A stretch of 64,000 bases of DNA. Origin: Pseudooceanicola atlanticus (GTDB lineage: Bacteria; Pseudomonadota; Alphaproteobacteria; Rhodobacterales; Rhodobacteraceae). A model generated the notes under the pieces. The model was given only the letters and a program-made list of their open reading frames with translations, had not been told where the DNA came from and searched no databases. The stretch's first letter is position 1. Every line of letters begins with the position of its first letter. The stretch lies in the NCBI RefSeq assembly GCF_000768315.1, contig NZ_AQQX01000007.1:86158-150157 (forward strand), written 5' to 3'. Below, piece by piece: positions 1-7,911 of the stretch. A program made the translations under genes and the position numbers.

Positions 1-1197
1 GTAGAACCCGCCGCGCATCGCGTCGGCGGTTTCCTCGGGACGGTTCCAGTAGCCGTTCATGACCTGGGGGCCGCGGATGATGACCTCGCCCGGCTGTCCG
101 GTGGGGACGGGGGTGTCGTTCTCGTCCACGATCCGCAGGTCGGCATAGATGACCGGTTTCCCGACCGAGCCGAGCTTGCCGATCATCGGGTTGCCGGGCA
201 CGTGGTCGGCGGGCGTCAGCACGGTCAGGACCGGAGACGTTTCCGTCATCCCGTAGCCCTGGCAGAAGACGACGCCGGGAATCGCCTCGATCGCGCGTTC
301 CATCAGCGTCACCGGCATCGGGGCCGCGCCGTAGGTCAGGCAGCGAATCGAGGAAAAGTCGAAATCGCCGAAGCGCGGGTGATCCATGATCATGCGCAGC
401 ATCGTCGGCACGAGGGTCATCGTGGTGATGCGCTGATCCTCTATGATGCGCATCGTGTCCTCGACCTCGAACCGGGGCTGGATGACCATGGTCGTGCCAT
501 AGGCGATGGCCGTGTAGACGCGGCTGCCCGTTCCAAGATGGAAGAGCGGCCCCGACAGCAGCAGCACATCGGTTTCCACGTAACCATAGAGGTGACCGGA
601 GCCGGTGGCGTTGGTCAGCAGGTTGGCATGGCTGAGCATAACCCCCTTCGGCACGCCGGTGGTGCCGGAGGTGTAGAAGATGATCATCGTGTCGTTGGTG
701 TGGCTGGCGCGGTCGTCGAAGGCGTCGTCGGCCACATGGCCCGCCGCCGTGATCAGCGCGTCATAGCTGGGCGTGCCGTCGGGCAGGCCGGGGGCCGTGT
801 CGTCCCAATCGGCAAAGATCAGGTGCTTGAGCGACGGACAGCGCTCCATCAGCGTGGCGGCACGGGGCACGAAATGCCGGTCCACGACCAGCACTTCGGG
901 CGTGCAATCCGCGATGACGTCGACCATCTCGTCCTCGGACAGGCGGTAGTTCAGCGGCACCAGCATCGCGCCCACCACGCAGGGGACGTAGTACATCTCG
1001 ACCAGCCAGTGGGAGTTCTGGCCCAGATAGGCGACGCGATCGCCGGGTTGCACGCCGCGATCCACCAGGGCCTGGCCCATGGCGTGGATGCGGTCGCGAA
1101 ACTGCGCATAGGTGAAGTCGCGCCCTTCGAAATGGGTGGCCTTCTTCTGCGGTGTCCGGAAGGCGTATTTCCGGATCAGGTCGGGGAAGCGGTTCAT
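1..1197 (-). CDS. Acyl-CoA ligase (AMP-forming), 3' end outside window
   Basis: The gene reads leftward from an ATG at 1197-1195 and runs off the window after 399 codons, so the C-terminal lid domain is not seen. It would activate a carboxylic acid to its CoA ester through an acyl-adenylate. The N-terminus reads MNRFPDLIRKYAFRTPQKK; the adenylate P-loop YTSGTTGVPKGV lies near residue 180 and the GYGMTE motif near residue 300, both typical of the ANL superfamily. Its ATG overlaps the TGA of the upstream acyl-CoA dehydrogenase gene (ATGA), so the two are translationally coupled. Ligase plus dehydrogenase suggests activation and alpha,beta-oxidation of the same acid. The substrate is unknown. 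Confidence 0.9.
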   Translation of the reverse strand, partial: MNRFPDLIRKYAFRTPQKKATHFEGRDFTYAQFRDRIHAMGQALVDRGVQPGDRVAYLGQNSHWLVEMYYVPCVVGAMLVPLNYRLSEDEMVDVIADCTPEVLVVDRHFVPRAATLMERCPSLKHLIFADWDDTAPGLPDGTPSYDALITAAGHVADDAFDDRASHTNDTMIIFYTSGTTGVPKGVMLSHANLLTNATGSGHLYGYVETDVLLLSGPLFHLGTGSRVYTAIAYGTTMVIQPRFEVEDTMRIIEDQRITTMTLVPTMLRMIMDHPRFGDFDFSSIRCLTYGAAPMPVTLMERAIEAIPGVVFCQGYGMTETSPVLTVLTPADHVPGNPMIGKLGSVGKPVIYADLRIVDENDTPVPTGQPGEVIIRGPQVMNGYWNRPEETADAMRGGFY

Positions 1198-2348
1198 TTC
1201 CGCCCCCCAAGCAGCGACCGACCGATGATTTCGCGCATGACCTCACCGGTGCCGCCGGCGATACGGCCGACGCGGGCATCGGCCCAGGCGCGGGCAATCG
1301 GGTATTCCCACATGTAGCCGTAGCCACCGAACAGCTGAAGCAGGTCGTCGAGGCACCGGCACAGGGCCTCGGAGGTCAGCATCTTGCCCATGGCGGCATC
1401 CACGGCATCGAGTTCACCGGCGACGTGCATCTCGAGACATTTGTCGGTGAAGACACGCAGCATGACGGACTGGGCCTTGATCTCGGCCAGCTTGAAGCGG
1501 GTGTTCTGGAAGTCGGCGATGGTCTGGCCAAAGGCCTTGCGTTCGGTGACGTGATCGACGGTCCATTGCAGCGCGGCCTCGAGCGCGGAGGTGGCGCGCA
1601 CGCATTGCAGCAGGCGTTCCTGAGGCAGTTGTTCCATCAGTTGGTAGAAGCCGCGCCCTTCGGACCCGATGAGGTTCGCGGCAGGCACGCGGACATTGTC
1701 GAAGAACAGCTCGGCCGTGTCCTGCGCCTTCCAGCCGACCTTTTCCAACAGCTGGTTCCCCTTGCGGAAGCCCGGCGTGTCGGCGGGGACGAGGATCAGC
1801 GAGGTGCCCTTGGCGCCTTGGCTCGGGTCAGTCTTGCAGGCGAGGACAAGGATGTCGCAATTGCCGCCATTGGTGATGAAGACCTTCTGCCCGTTGATGA
1901 CATAGTCGTCGCCGTCGCGGATCGCGGTCGTCTTGATGCCCTGCACGTCGGACCCGGCGGCGGGTTCGGTCATGGCGATGGCGCCGATCGCCTCGCCGGC
2001 GGCCATCTTGGGCAGCCATTCCTTCTTCAGCTCATCGGTGCCGTAATGCAGGATATAGGGCGCGACGATATCGGAATGCAGCGAAAAGCCCGGGCCCATG
2101 GCGCCGGCCGAGGACAGCTCTTCCATGACGACCATGGAGAACAGGAAATCCGCACCGGCCCCGCCGTATTCCTCGGGCATGGCGGCACAGAGCAGGCCGT
2201 TTTCGCCGGCCTTCTTCCAGGCCTCGCGGCTGACGCGGCCGTCTTTTTCCCATTGCGCGTGGTAGGGTGTGATTTCCTCGGCCACGAAGCGGCGAACCTG
2301 GTCGCGGAACATTTCGTGGTCTTCATTGAATACTGTACGCTTGAACAT
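1194..2348 (-). CDS. Acyl-CoA dehydrogenase, long-chain type
   Basis: A full-length (384 aa) FAD enzyme that would make a trans-2-enoyl-CoA and pass electrons to ETF. The ACAD signature AMTEPAAGSDVQG is at about residues 125-137 and the RKAFGQ motif at about 270. The end reads GGTGEVMREI, so the catalytic Glu of the MCAD type is missing there. Instead the LPQERLL stretch at 241-247 and Glu257 match the LCAD/IVD arrangement, in which the base sits on helix G. It heads a minus-strand operon with the acyl-CoA ligase and is divergent from the SDR gene across the inverted repeat at 2406-2438, probably the MarR target. ACAD membership is clear; the acyl substrate is not. Confidence 0.93.
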   Translation of the reverse strand: MFKRTVFNEDHEMFRDQVRRFVAEEITPYHAQWEKDGRVSREAWKKAGENGLLCAAMPEEYGGAGADFLFSMVVMEELSSAGAMGPGFSLHSDIVAPYILHYGTDELKKEWLPKMAAGEAIGAIAMTEPAAGSDVQGIKTTAIRDGDDYVINGQKVFITNGGNCDILVLACKTDPSQGAKGTSLILVPADTPGFRKGNQLLEKVGWKAQDTAELFFDNVRVPAANLIGSEGRGFYQLMEQLPQERLLQCVRATSALEAALQWTVDHVTERKAFGQTIADFQNTRFKLAEIKAQSVMLRVFTDKCLEMHVAGELDAVDAAMGKMLTSEALCRCLDDLLQLFGGYGYMWEYPIARAWADARVGRIAGGTGEVMREIIGRSLLGGRK

Positions 2349-2405
2349 AGCGGCGTCTCCTCCCTCAGAACGGACGGCTGCCGTGCCGTCGGTTGTCTTT
2401 CCTCA

Positions 2406-2438
2406 TAATTAGCTTGCAAACATTTATCAAGCTAATTA
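2406..2438. promoter_or_regulatory. Perfect 11-bp inverted repeat, candidate MarR operator
   Basis: TAATTAGCTTG (2406-2416) and CAAGCTAATTA (2428-2438) are exact reverse complements separated by 11 nt. The site sits in the 122-bp space between the divergent acyl-CoA dehydrogenase and SDR genes, in much more AT-rich DNA than its surroundings. The only regulator nearby is the MarR gene at 3444. The half-site TTATCAAGCTA (2424-2434) has a close match, TTATCATGCTA, at 6200-6210 before the TRAP operon. Assignment to that MarR is inference. Confidence 0.7.
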
Positions 2439-2470
2439 CAAGTCGGGAAGAACATGAGGAGGAGAACACC

Positions 2471-3373
2471 ATGCTGGAAGGCAAGGCAGTCGTCGTAACT
2501 GGCGCGGGTCGTGGAATCGGTCGCGACATCGCATTGATGATGGCATCGAAGGGCGCGAAAGTCGTGGTCAACGACCTTGGTGGCGCGGCAGACGGGGCAG
2601 GCGCAGATGCGTCCCCGGCCGAAGAAGTCGTCAACGAGATCAAGGCCGCGGGCGGCGAGGCGGTGGCAAACTTTGGCAACGTCGCCAAGATCGAAGATGC
2701 CAACGCGATGTACGAACAGTCGATGGACGAGTTCGGCACGATCGACGTCATCGTCAACAATGCGGGCATCCTGCGCGACGTGATCTTTCACAAGATGACC
2801 GAAGCGGAGTGGGACAGCGTGATCGATGTCCACCTCAAGGGCAGCTTCAACATGGCGCAGGCCGTGGCCAAGCAGTTCAAGATGCAGGCGTCGGGCTGCT
2901 TCATCAACTTCACCTCGACCTCCGGTCTGATCGGCAATTTCGGGCAGGCGAACTACTCCGCTGCGAAGATGGGCATTGTCGGCCTGTCGAAGTCGCTGGC
3001 GCTGGACATGGCGCGGTTCAATGTGCGGTCCAACTGCATCGCGCCCTTCGCATGGTCGCGCCTGATCGGCACGATCCCCGCGAAGACCGAAGCGGAAAAG
3101 GCCCGGGTAGAACGGATCAAGGAAATGACGCCGGCCAAGATCGCGCCGCTCTGCGTTGCGCTGGCGGACCCGACCTGCGACACCACCGGCCAGATCTTCT
3201 GCGTGCGCAACAACGAGATCTTCCTGATGTCGCAGCCTCGCCCGATCCGCTCCGTGCATCGGTCCGAAGGCTGGACGCCGGAAACCGTCCGCGATCACGC
3301 CCTGCCTGCGATGAAGGCGAGCTTCTTCGATCTTGAACGTTCGGGCGATGTTTTCACCTGGGATCCGATTTAA
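2471..3373 (+). CDS. Short-chain dehydrogenase/reductase (3-hydroxyacyl-CoA type)
   Basis: A 300-aa classical SDR with extended C-terminus. The start at 2471 follows GAGGAGGAGAACACC; an upstream in-frame start at 2393 would read through the inverted repeat and has no Shine-Dalgarno. The cofactor motif TGAGRGIG is at 10-17, NNAG at 96-99, and the catalytic set is Ser149/151, Tyr162 and Lys166. The overall pattern is like the dehydrogenase part of bacterial MFE-2/HSD17B4-like proteins that oxidise 3-hydroxyacyl-CoA with NAD. It is divergent from the ligase/dehydrogenase operon and followed by marR, the CaiB-like gene and the TRAP genes, consistent with one beta-oxidation unit. Confidence 0.88.
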   Translation: MLEGKAVVVTGAGRGIGRDIALMMASKGAKVVVNDLGGAADGAGADASPAEEVVNEIKAAGGEAVANFGNVAKIEDANAMYEQSMDEFGTIDVIVNNAGILRDVIFHKMTEAEWDSVIDVHLKGSFNMAQAVAKQFKMQASGCFINFTSTSGLIGNFGQANYSAAKMGIVGLSKSLALDMARFNVRSNCIAPFAWSRLIGTIPAKTEAEKARVERIKEMTPAKIAPLCVALADPTCDTTGQIFCVRNNEIFLMSQPRPIRSVHRSEGWTPETVRDHALPAMKASFFDLERSGDVFTWDPI

Positions 3374-3443
3374 CGGTATTGGCGAAGAGGGGCGAATTCC
3401 GTAGGTTACCGGTCGGTCAATATGGCCGGGTCGAAGAAAGAGT

Positions 3444-3923
3444 ATGCTGATCGTGACACAAGATGCCACCACCGCGCAAAAGCAGACGTCGCTGAGCGAA
3501 GACAACAATCCTGTCTTCCAGGACATTGCGCGGTTCCGGGCGATCCTGTTCGACTTCATGCTCAAGCCGCATGACATGACCATGTCGCAGGGCTGGGTGC
3601 TGGTCCATCTCGTTCGTGAGAACGGACTGCGACAGTCCGAGCTTGCGGACCGGCTGGAAGTGGCGACCGTGACCACGTCCAAGCTGATCGACCGGCTGGA
3701 GGCGCGCGGCTATGTCGAGCGGCGCGCCGACCCCGATGACCGCCGGTCCAACCGGGTCTACGCGACGCCGCAGGCCAAGGAGCTCGTCAAGGTGCTGACC
3801 AAGACGATCTTCGAGGTCGACGAGATCGCCAATGCCGGGATCCCGGCAGAGGACCTGGCAACGACCCTCGGTGTGCTTCAGCGGATGCGGAAGAACCTCA
3901 AGACCGCCCTGAACAACAGATAA
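3444..3923 (+). CDS. MarR-family transcriptional regulator
   Basis: A 159-aa protein with a winged helix-turn-helix at about residues 45-105. It includes the SELADRLEVATVTTSKLIDR recognition region and the conserved wing DPDDRR that binds the minor groove. MarR proteins are dimers usually relieved by an aromatic or acyl-CoA ligand. It lies 70 bp after the SDR gene and 60 bp before the CaiB-like gene, so it is likely the local regulator. The inverted repeat at 2406-2438 and the related half-site at 6200-6210 are its likely targets. The ligand is not evident. Confidence 0.88.
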   Translation: MLIVTQDATTAQKQTSLSEDNNPVFQDIARFRAILFDFMLKPHDMTMSQGWVLVHLVRENGLRQSELADRLEVATVTTSKLIDRLEARGYVERRADPDDRRSNRVYATPQAKELVKVLTKTIFEVDEIANAGIPAEDLATTLGVLQRMRKNLKTALNNR

Positions 3924-3983
3924 ACCCGGTTTCGGCGCCTGTGATGGCGCCGCCGGGCCTTCCTCCGAAAAAGGACATGTGCG

Positions 3984-5138
3984 ATGCCTGCTGACGCATC
4001 CGCGCCCCCGCTTGCGGGGCTGCGCATCATTGAATTCGCCGGAATTGGACCGGGGCCCTTTGCCGGCATGATGCTGGCCGACATGGGCGCGGAGATCATC
4101 CGGATCGAACGGCCCGGCGCTGCGTCGCCGACCGGACAGGGCGCGCATGAGCTGGAATTCCTTGCGCGGGGCCGCAAGTCCATCGCGCTGAACATGAAGA
4201 AACCCGGCGCGTTGGACCTCGCGCTTGAGCTGATCGAAAGCGCGGACGGGCTGATCGAAGGCTTCCGTCCGGGCGTCATGGAGCGCCTTGGGCTGGGGCC
4301 CGATGTCTGCCTGGAGCGCAACCCGCGCCTCGTCTATGGCCGGATGACCGGCTGGGGGCAGGAGGGGCCCGTGTCCAAGACTGCGGGGCATGACCTGAAT
4401 TATATCGCCCTGTCCGGCGCGCTTTACGCCAGCGGCGAGGGCGACCGGGCGCCGACCTTCCCGCTGAACCTGCTGGGCGATTTCGGCGGCGGTGGCATGT
4501 TCCTGGCCTTCGGGATGGTCACCGGCCTGCTGAAGGTTGCGCGGACCGGCAAGGGCGACGTGGTCGATGCGGCGATTGTCGATGGCACCGCTGCACTGAT
4601 GGCGATGATCTACAGCCGCCGCGCCATGGGTGTGTGGCGCGACGAAAGGGCCTCCAACGCGCTGGATGGCGGTGTGCCGTGGTACGGCGTCTATGAATGC
4701 GCGGATGGGCAATGGGTCACCATCGGCTCTCTGGAGCCGCAATTCTGGGCGGTCCTGTTGGACAAGCTGGGCCTGACCGCTGAGGACATGGGCGACCGGG
4801 CCGACCGCAGCCAATGGCCCGCGATGCGCGCGCGTCTGACCGAGATTTTCCTGTCACAGCCCCGGGATCACTGGGTCGCGCTGTTGCAGGACACCGATGC
4901 CTGTTTTGCCCCGGTCCTCAGCATGGCCGAGGCGCCGGATCATCCGCACAACCAGGCGCGGGGCATATTCTCGGACGGGCCCGTTCAGCCGATGCCGGCC
5001 CCTCGTTTCACCCATTCGGACACGCCGCTGCCCTCGACGCCGCCGCAACCGGGCGCGGACAGTCGGACCGTTCTGGAAACCCTCGGGCTGGCGTCCGGGA
5101 AGATCGAAACCCTGTTCAAGGAGGGCGTGGTGTCCTGA
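3984..5138 (+). CDS. CaiB/BaiF family, alpha-methylacyl-CoA racemase-like
   Basis: A 384-aa class III CoA-transferase-fold protein starting after AAAAAGGACATGTGCG. The N-terminus GLRIIEFAGIGPGPFAGMML and the DMGAEIIRIERPG stretch are typical. It keeps His136 (in AGHDLNYIALSGAL) and Asp166 (in LLGDFGGGGM), which correspond by pattern to the His/Asp pair of mycobacterial alpha-methylacyl-CoA racemase. That favours racemase over CoA-transferase. Such enzymes invert the 2-methyl stereocentre so that S-specific acyl-CoA dehydrogenases can act on branched or sterol-like side chains. A CoA-transferase role cannot be excluded. Confidence 0.87.
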   Translation: MPADASAPPLAGLRIIEFAGIGPGPFAGMMLADMGAEIIRIERPGAASPTGQGAHELEFLARGRKSIALNMKKPGALDLALELIESADGLIEGFRPGVMERLGLGPDVCLERNPRLVYGRMTGWGQEGPVSKTAGHDLNYIALSGALYASGEGDRAPTFPLNLLGDFGGGGMFLAFGMVTGLLKVARTGKGDVVDAAIVDGTAALMAMIYSRRAMGVWRDERASNALDGGVPWYGVYECADGQWVTIGSLEPQFWAVLLDKLGLTAEDMGDRADRSQWPAMRARLTEIFLSQPRDHWVALLQDTDACFAPVLSMAEAPDHPHNQARGIFSDGPVQPMPAPRFTHSDTPLPSTPPQPGADSRTVLETLGLASGKIETLFKEGVVS

Positions 5139-5161
5139 CGGACCCGCGCGGAGGAGACCTC

Positions 5162-6139
5162 ATGACCACACCTGCGATCCTGCAAAACCTGAAACTGCCG
5201 CTGATTGCCAGCCCGCTTTTCATTATCTCGAACCCCGACCTCGTCATTGCCCAGTGCAAGGCAGGCATCGTCGGGTCGTTCCCGGCGCTGAATGCGCGGG
5301 AAAAGGACGGGCACAGCCTGGACGAATGGCTGACCCGCATCCGCGAGGAACTGGATCGTCACAACCAGGCGAACCCCGACAACCCCGCCGCGCCCTATGC
5401 GGTCAACCAGATCGTGCACAAGTCGAACGGTCGGCTGGAGCGCGATATCGAGCTGTGCGTGAAGCACGAGGTCCCGGTCTGGATCACCTCGCTCGGCGCG
5501 CGGGAAGAGGTCAACGAGGCCGCGCATTCCTGCGGCGGGATCGTCCTGCATGACGTCATCAACAACCGGTTCGCTCACAAGGCGATCGAAAAAGGGGCCG
5601 ATGGCCTGGTCGCGGTTGCTGCTGGGGCAGGGGGGCATGCCGGGGCGCTGTCACCGCTGGCGTTGATCCAGGAGATCCGCAGCTGGTTCGATGGGCCGCT
5701 CTACCTGTCCGGCGCGATTGCCAAGGGCGACTCGATTCTCGCTGCCTTGGCCATGGGGGCGGATGGCGGCTATGCCGGGTCGGCCTTCATCGCCACCGAA
5801 GAGGCGAACGCGGTCGAGGGTTACAAGCGCATGATCGCGGAGAACGGTGCTGACGATATCGTGTATTCCAACCTCTTCACCGGCGTCTGGGGGAATTACC
5901 TGAAGCCGTCCATCGCGGCGGCCGGCATGGACCCCGATGCGCTGGAACGGTCCGATCCGTCCAAGATGAACTTCGCCGAGGATCGGGAAAAACCCAAGAG
6001 CTGGAAAGAGATATGGGGTTCGGGCCAGGGAATCGGTGCCGTGGAAGACGTTGTGCCGACCGCCGAGCTTGTCGCCCGGCTGAAGCGTGAGTTCGACGCG
6101 GCGCGCACGCGCCTGAACGGACAACTGGCCGCCTACTGA
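5162..6139 (+). CDS. Nitronate monooxygenase-family FMN enzyme
   Basis: A 325-aa TIM-barrel flavoprotein of the 2-nitropropane dioxygenase/NMO family. The start at 5162 follows GGAGGAGACCTC; a longer in-frame reading back to 4814 overlaps the CaiB-like gene and is not credible. The FMN/phosphate region reads VAVAAGAGGHAGAL with the conserved His, followed by YLSGAIAKGDSILAALAMGA. It lies 23 bp after the racemase-like gene and before the TRAP operon. In acyl-CoA clusters family members are often NADH:quinone reductases or enoyl-type reductases rather than true nitronate oxidases, so the reaction is uncertain. Confidence 0.85.
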   Translation: MTTPAILQNLKLPLIASPLFIISNPDLVIAQCKAGIVGSFPALNAREKDGHSLDEWLTRIREELDRHNQANPDNPAAPYAVNQIVHKSNGRLERDIELCVKHEVPVWITSLGAREEVNEAAHSCGGIVLHDVINNRFAHKAIEKGADGLVAVAAGAGGHAGALSPLALIQEIRSWFDGPLYLSGAIAKGDSILAALAMGADGGYAGSAFIATEEANAVEGYKRMIAENGADDIVYSNLFTGVWGNYLKPSIAAAGMDPDALERSDPSKMNFAEDREKPKSWKEIWGSGQGIGAVEDVVPTAELVARLKREFDAARTRLNGQLAAY

Positions 6140-6191
6140 AATCGCGGAGCGCCCGCAAAACATAGGTAAGCAGCCTGCAAATACATTGCTA

Positions 6192-6210
6192 GATAATAGT
6201 TATCATGCTA
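6192..6210. promoter_or_regulatory. Imperfect palindrome before TRAP operon
   Basis: GATAATAGTTATC (6192-6204) is a 5+3+5 inverted repeat, and TTATCATGCTA (6200-6210) matches ten of eleven bases of the half-site TTATCAAGCTA at 2424-2434. It lies about 65 bp before the TRAP binding-protein gene in an AT-rich stretch of the 133-bp spacer. It may bring the transporter under the same MarR regulator. Low-to-moderate support. Confidence 0.4.
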
Positions 6211-6272
6211 CCTAACATGTAGAGAGGACTCGCCCCCAGCAAGGGGAGTGAGAAATAGGGAGGAGAACCAAA

Positions 6273-7331
6273 ATGAAGAAATCCATCACGAGAGCTCTGC
6301 TTGCTGCATCGGTGTCCGCGCTGGCCATTCCGGCGGTTGCAGAAACCATGCTGATCGCAAACGAGCCGGGACCGAACCGTGGCGTGCGCGCCCAGGCGGT
6401 CAACTACATCGCGGAGCAGATTGCCGAGCGGACCGACGGCGAAGTGACCGTCGAACAGAACTGGGGCGGTGCCCTGTTCAAGACCAGCGCGGCGCTGCAG
6501 TCGCTGGGCCTCGGCGTGGCCGACATGGGTGTCATCATCGGCGCCTATTCCGCTTCGGAATTCCCCGAACTGCAGATGGCGGGCCTTCAGCTGAAGCCGG
6601 CGCACCCCTGGGTGATGATGCAGGCGATGTACGAGCTGTTCACGACGAACGAACATCTCCAGCAGCGCATGGAAGACATGAACATCGAGTACATCTCGAC
6701 CTACTCGCTGACCCCCGGCATCATGGCGTGCTCGGGCGATGGCATCCGGTCGCTGGATGACGTTCCCGGCACCAAGTTCGCGCATACCGGCGCATCGACC
6801 GACATCTTCGGTGAACTGGGTGGCAACCTTGTTGCAATGCCGATCTACGATGTCTACCAGGGCATGGAAACCGGTCTGGTCGAGTGCTCGGTCACCTATG
6901 CCTACTACGCGGTGGCGTCCAAGCTGAGCGAACTGACCGACACGGTCACCGACCTGCATTTCTCCAGCCTCGCAAGCCTCGCGACGGTGATGAACAAGGA
7001 CACTTATGACAGTCTGTCGCCCGAAGTTCAGGAAACGATCAAGCAGGTCGGCCGCGATGCGATGAACTTCTACGGTGAGGAACTGGTCACCGCAGATATC
7101 GAGGCAATGGAAGAGCTGACGACCGGCGAAGATGCTGCCGATCTGATCGAGCTGACGGATGCGGAATATGCCCGCATGCAGGAGCTGGTCCAGCCGTCCA
7201 TCGAAAACTGGAAAGCGGACATGAGCGCCGTCGGCTCCGACGGTGACGCGCTGATGGCCGAGCTCTATGCGCTGATCGACAAGTGGACCAAGGTCATGGA
7301 GACCGAGGGCCTCCCCTGGGAGCGCAGCTGA
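6273..7331 (+). CDS. TRAP transporter substrate-binding protein (DctP family)
   Basis: A 352-aa periplasmic protein with a signal peptide ending near AVAE at residues 21-24, preceded by GGGAGGAGAACC. It delivers ligand to the DctQ/DctM permease encoded next. The body has the typical order of TRAP SBPs. At the place where the family usually has an Arg that salt-bridges the ligand carboxylate (K-I-R), this protein reads GTKFAHTG, with Ala170. The ligand may therefore not be bound through that contact. Genes around it suggest a lipophilic or aromatic acid. A hairpin separates it from the permease genes. Confidence 0.92.
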   Translation: MKKSITRALLAASVSALAIPAVAETMLIANEPGPNRGVRAQAVNYIAEQIAERTDGEVTVEQNWGGALFKTSAALQSLGLGVADMGVIIGAYSASEFPELQMAGLQLKPAHPWVMMQAMYELFTTNEHLQQRMEDMNIEYISTYSLTPGIMACSGDGIRSLDDVPGTKFAHTGASTDIFGELGGNLVAMPIYDVYQGMETGLVECSVTYAYYAVASKLSELTDTVTDLHFSSLASLATVMNKDTYDSLSPEVQETIKQVGRDAMNFYGEELVTADIEAMEELTTGEDAADLIELTDAEYARMQELVQPSIENWKADMSAVGSDGDALMAELYALIDKWTKVMETEGLPWERS

Positions 7332-7343
7332 TCCACGCCAATC

Positions 7344-7368
7344 GCTCCGGCGCGCCCTGCGCCGGAGC
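7344..7368 (+). other. Hairpin between TRAP binding-protein and permease genes
   Basis: GCTCCGGCGC (7344-7353) and GCGCCGGAGC (7359-7368) form a perfect 10-bp stem with a 5-nt loop and no T-run. A hairpin at this place commonly protects the 3' end of the binding-protein message, or partly terminates, so that more binding protein than permease is made. The second TRAP operon has a similar one at 52476-52503. Confidence 0.7.
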
Positions 7369-7404
7369 ATCTGATTTGGCCCCACCGACAGAACGGGAAT
7401 TCCC

Positions 7405-7896
7405 ATGAAACGCATCGAGCATGCCCTCGATACGATGGCGGCTGTGTCCATCGTGCTGTTGTGTATCCTGATCACGGCCAACATCGTGGCCCGCGAAGTG
7501 ATCATGACCGGCGTTCCGGACATTATCGTCATGGTCCAGGAACTGATGGTCCCCGCAATCCTATTCCCGCTGGCTGCTGCCACCGCCGCGCGCGGGCACA
7601 TCGCCATCGACGTGATCGCGAATTTCTTTCCCGCCCCGCTGAAACGCTGGATCGCCGTCTTTGCCGCCCTGATCGGAATGGTGATCGCGACCGTGCTGTT
7701 GATGGCGGGCTGGATGGAGTTCTGGAAGACCTTCAATTCGAACGCGCATTACGGCGGTGAATTCATGTGGCCCAAATGGCCCGGACGCGCCCTGTTCGTG
7801 GTGGCCATCGCCATCTTCGAACTGCGCCTGCTGCATGTGCTCTGGGTCGACCTCCGCGCCGCGATCACCGGGCAGCCGGCCCCCGAAACGCTTTAA
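7405..7896 (+). CDS. TRAP transporter small permease (DctQ family)
   Basis: A 163-aa inner-membrane protein with four predicted hydrophobic segments, at about residues 10-30, 45-65, 85-105 and 125-145. The motif RGHIAIDVI near residue 65 is typical of DctQ. It pairs with the large permease that starts 15 bp later and with the periplasmic protein before it. Energy comes from the sodium or proton gradient. Confidence 0.9.
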   Translation: MKRIEHALDTMAAVSIVLLCILITANIVAREVIMTGVPDIIVMVQELMVPAILFPLAAATAARGHIAIDVIANFFPAPLKRWIAVFAALIGMVIATVLLMAGWMEFWKTFNSNAHYGGEFMWPKWPGRALFVVAIAIFELRLLHVLWVDLRAAITGQPAPETL

Positions 7897-7911
7897 GCCG
7901 AAAGAACCGTC

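Noticed and set aside
2432..3682. Long open frame on the minus strand opposite the SDR and MarR genes
   Set aside because: It is antisense to two genes with clear domains, has no ribosome site and an Arg/Val/His-rich composition typical of shadow frames in high-GC DNA.
4814..5161. N-terminal extension of the nitronate monooxygenase-like protein
   Set aside because: It overlaps the racemase-like gene in another frame; the family N-terminus and a strong ribosome site fit the start at 5162.
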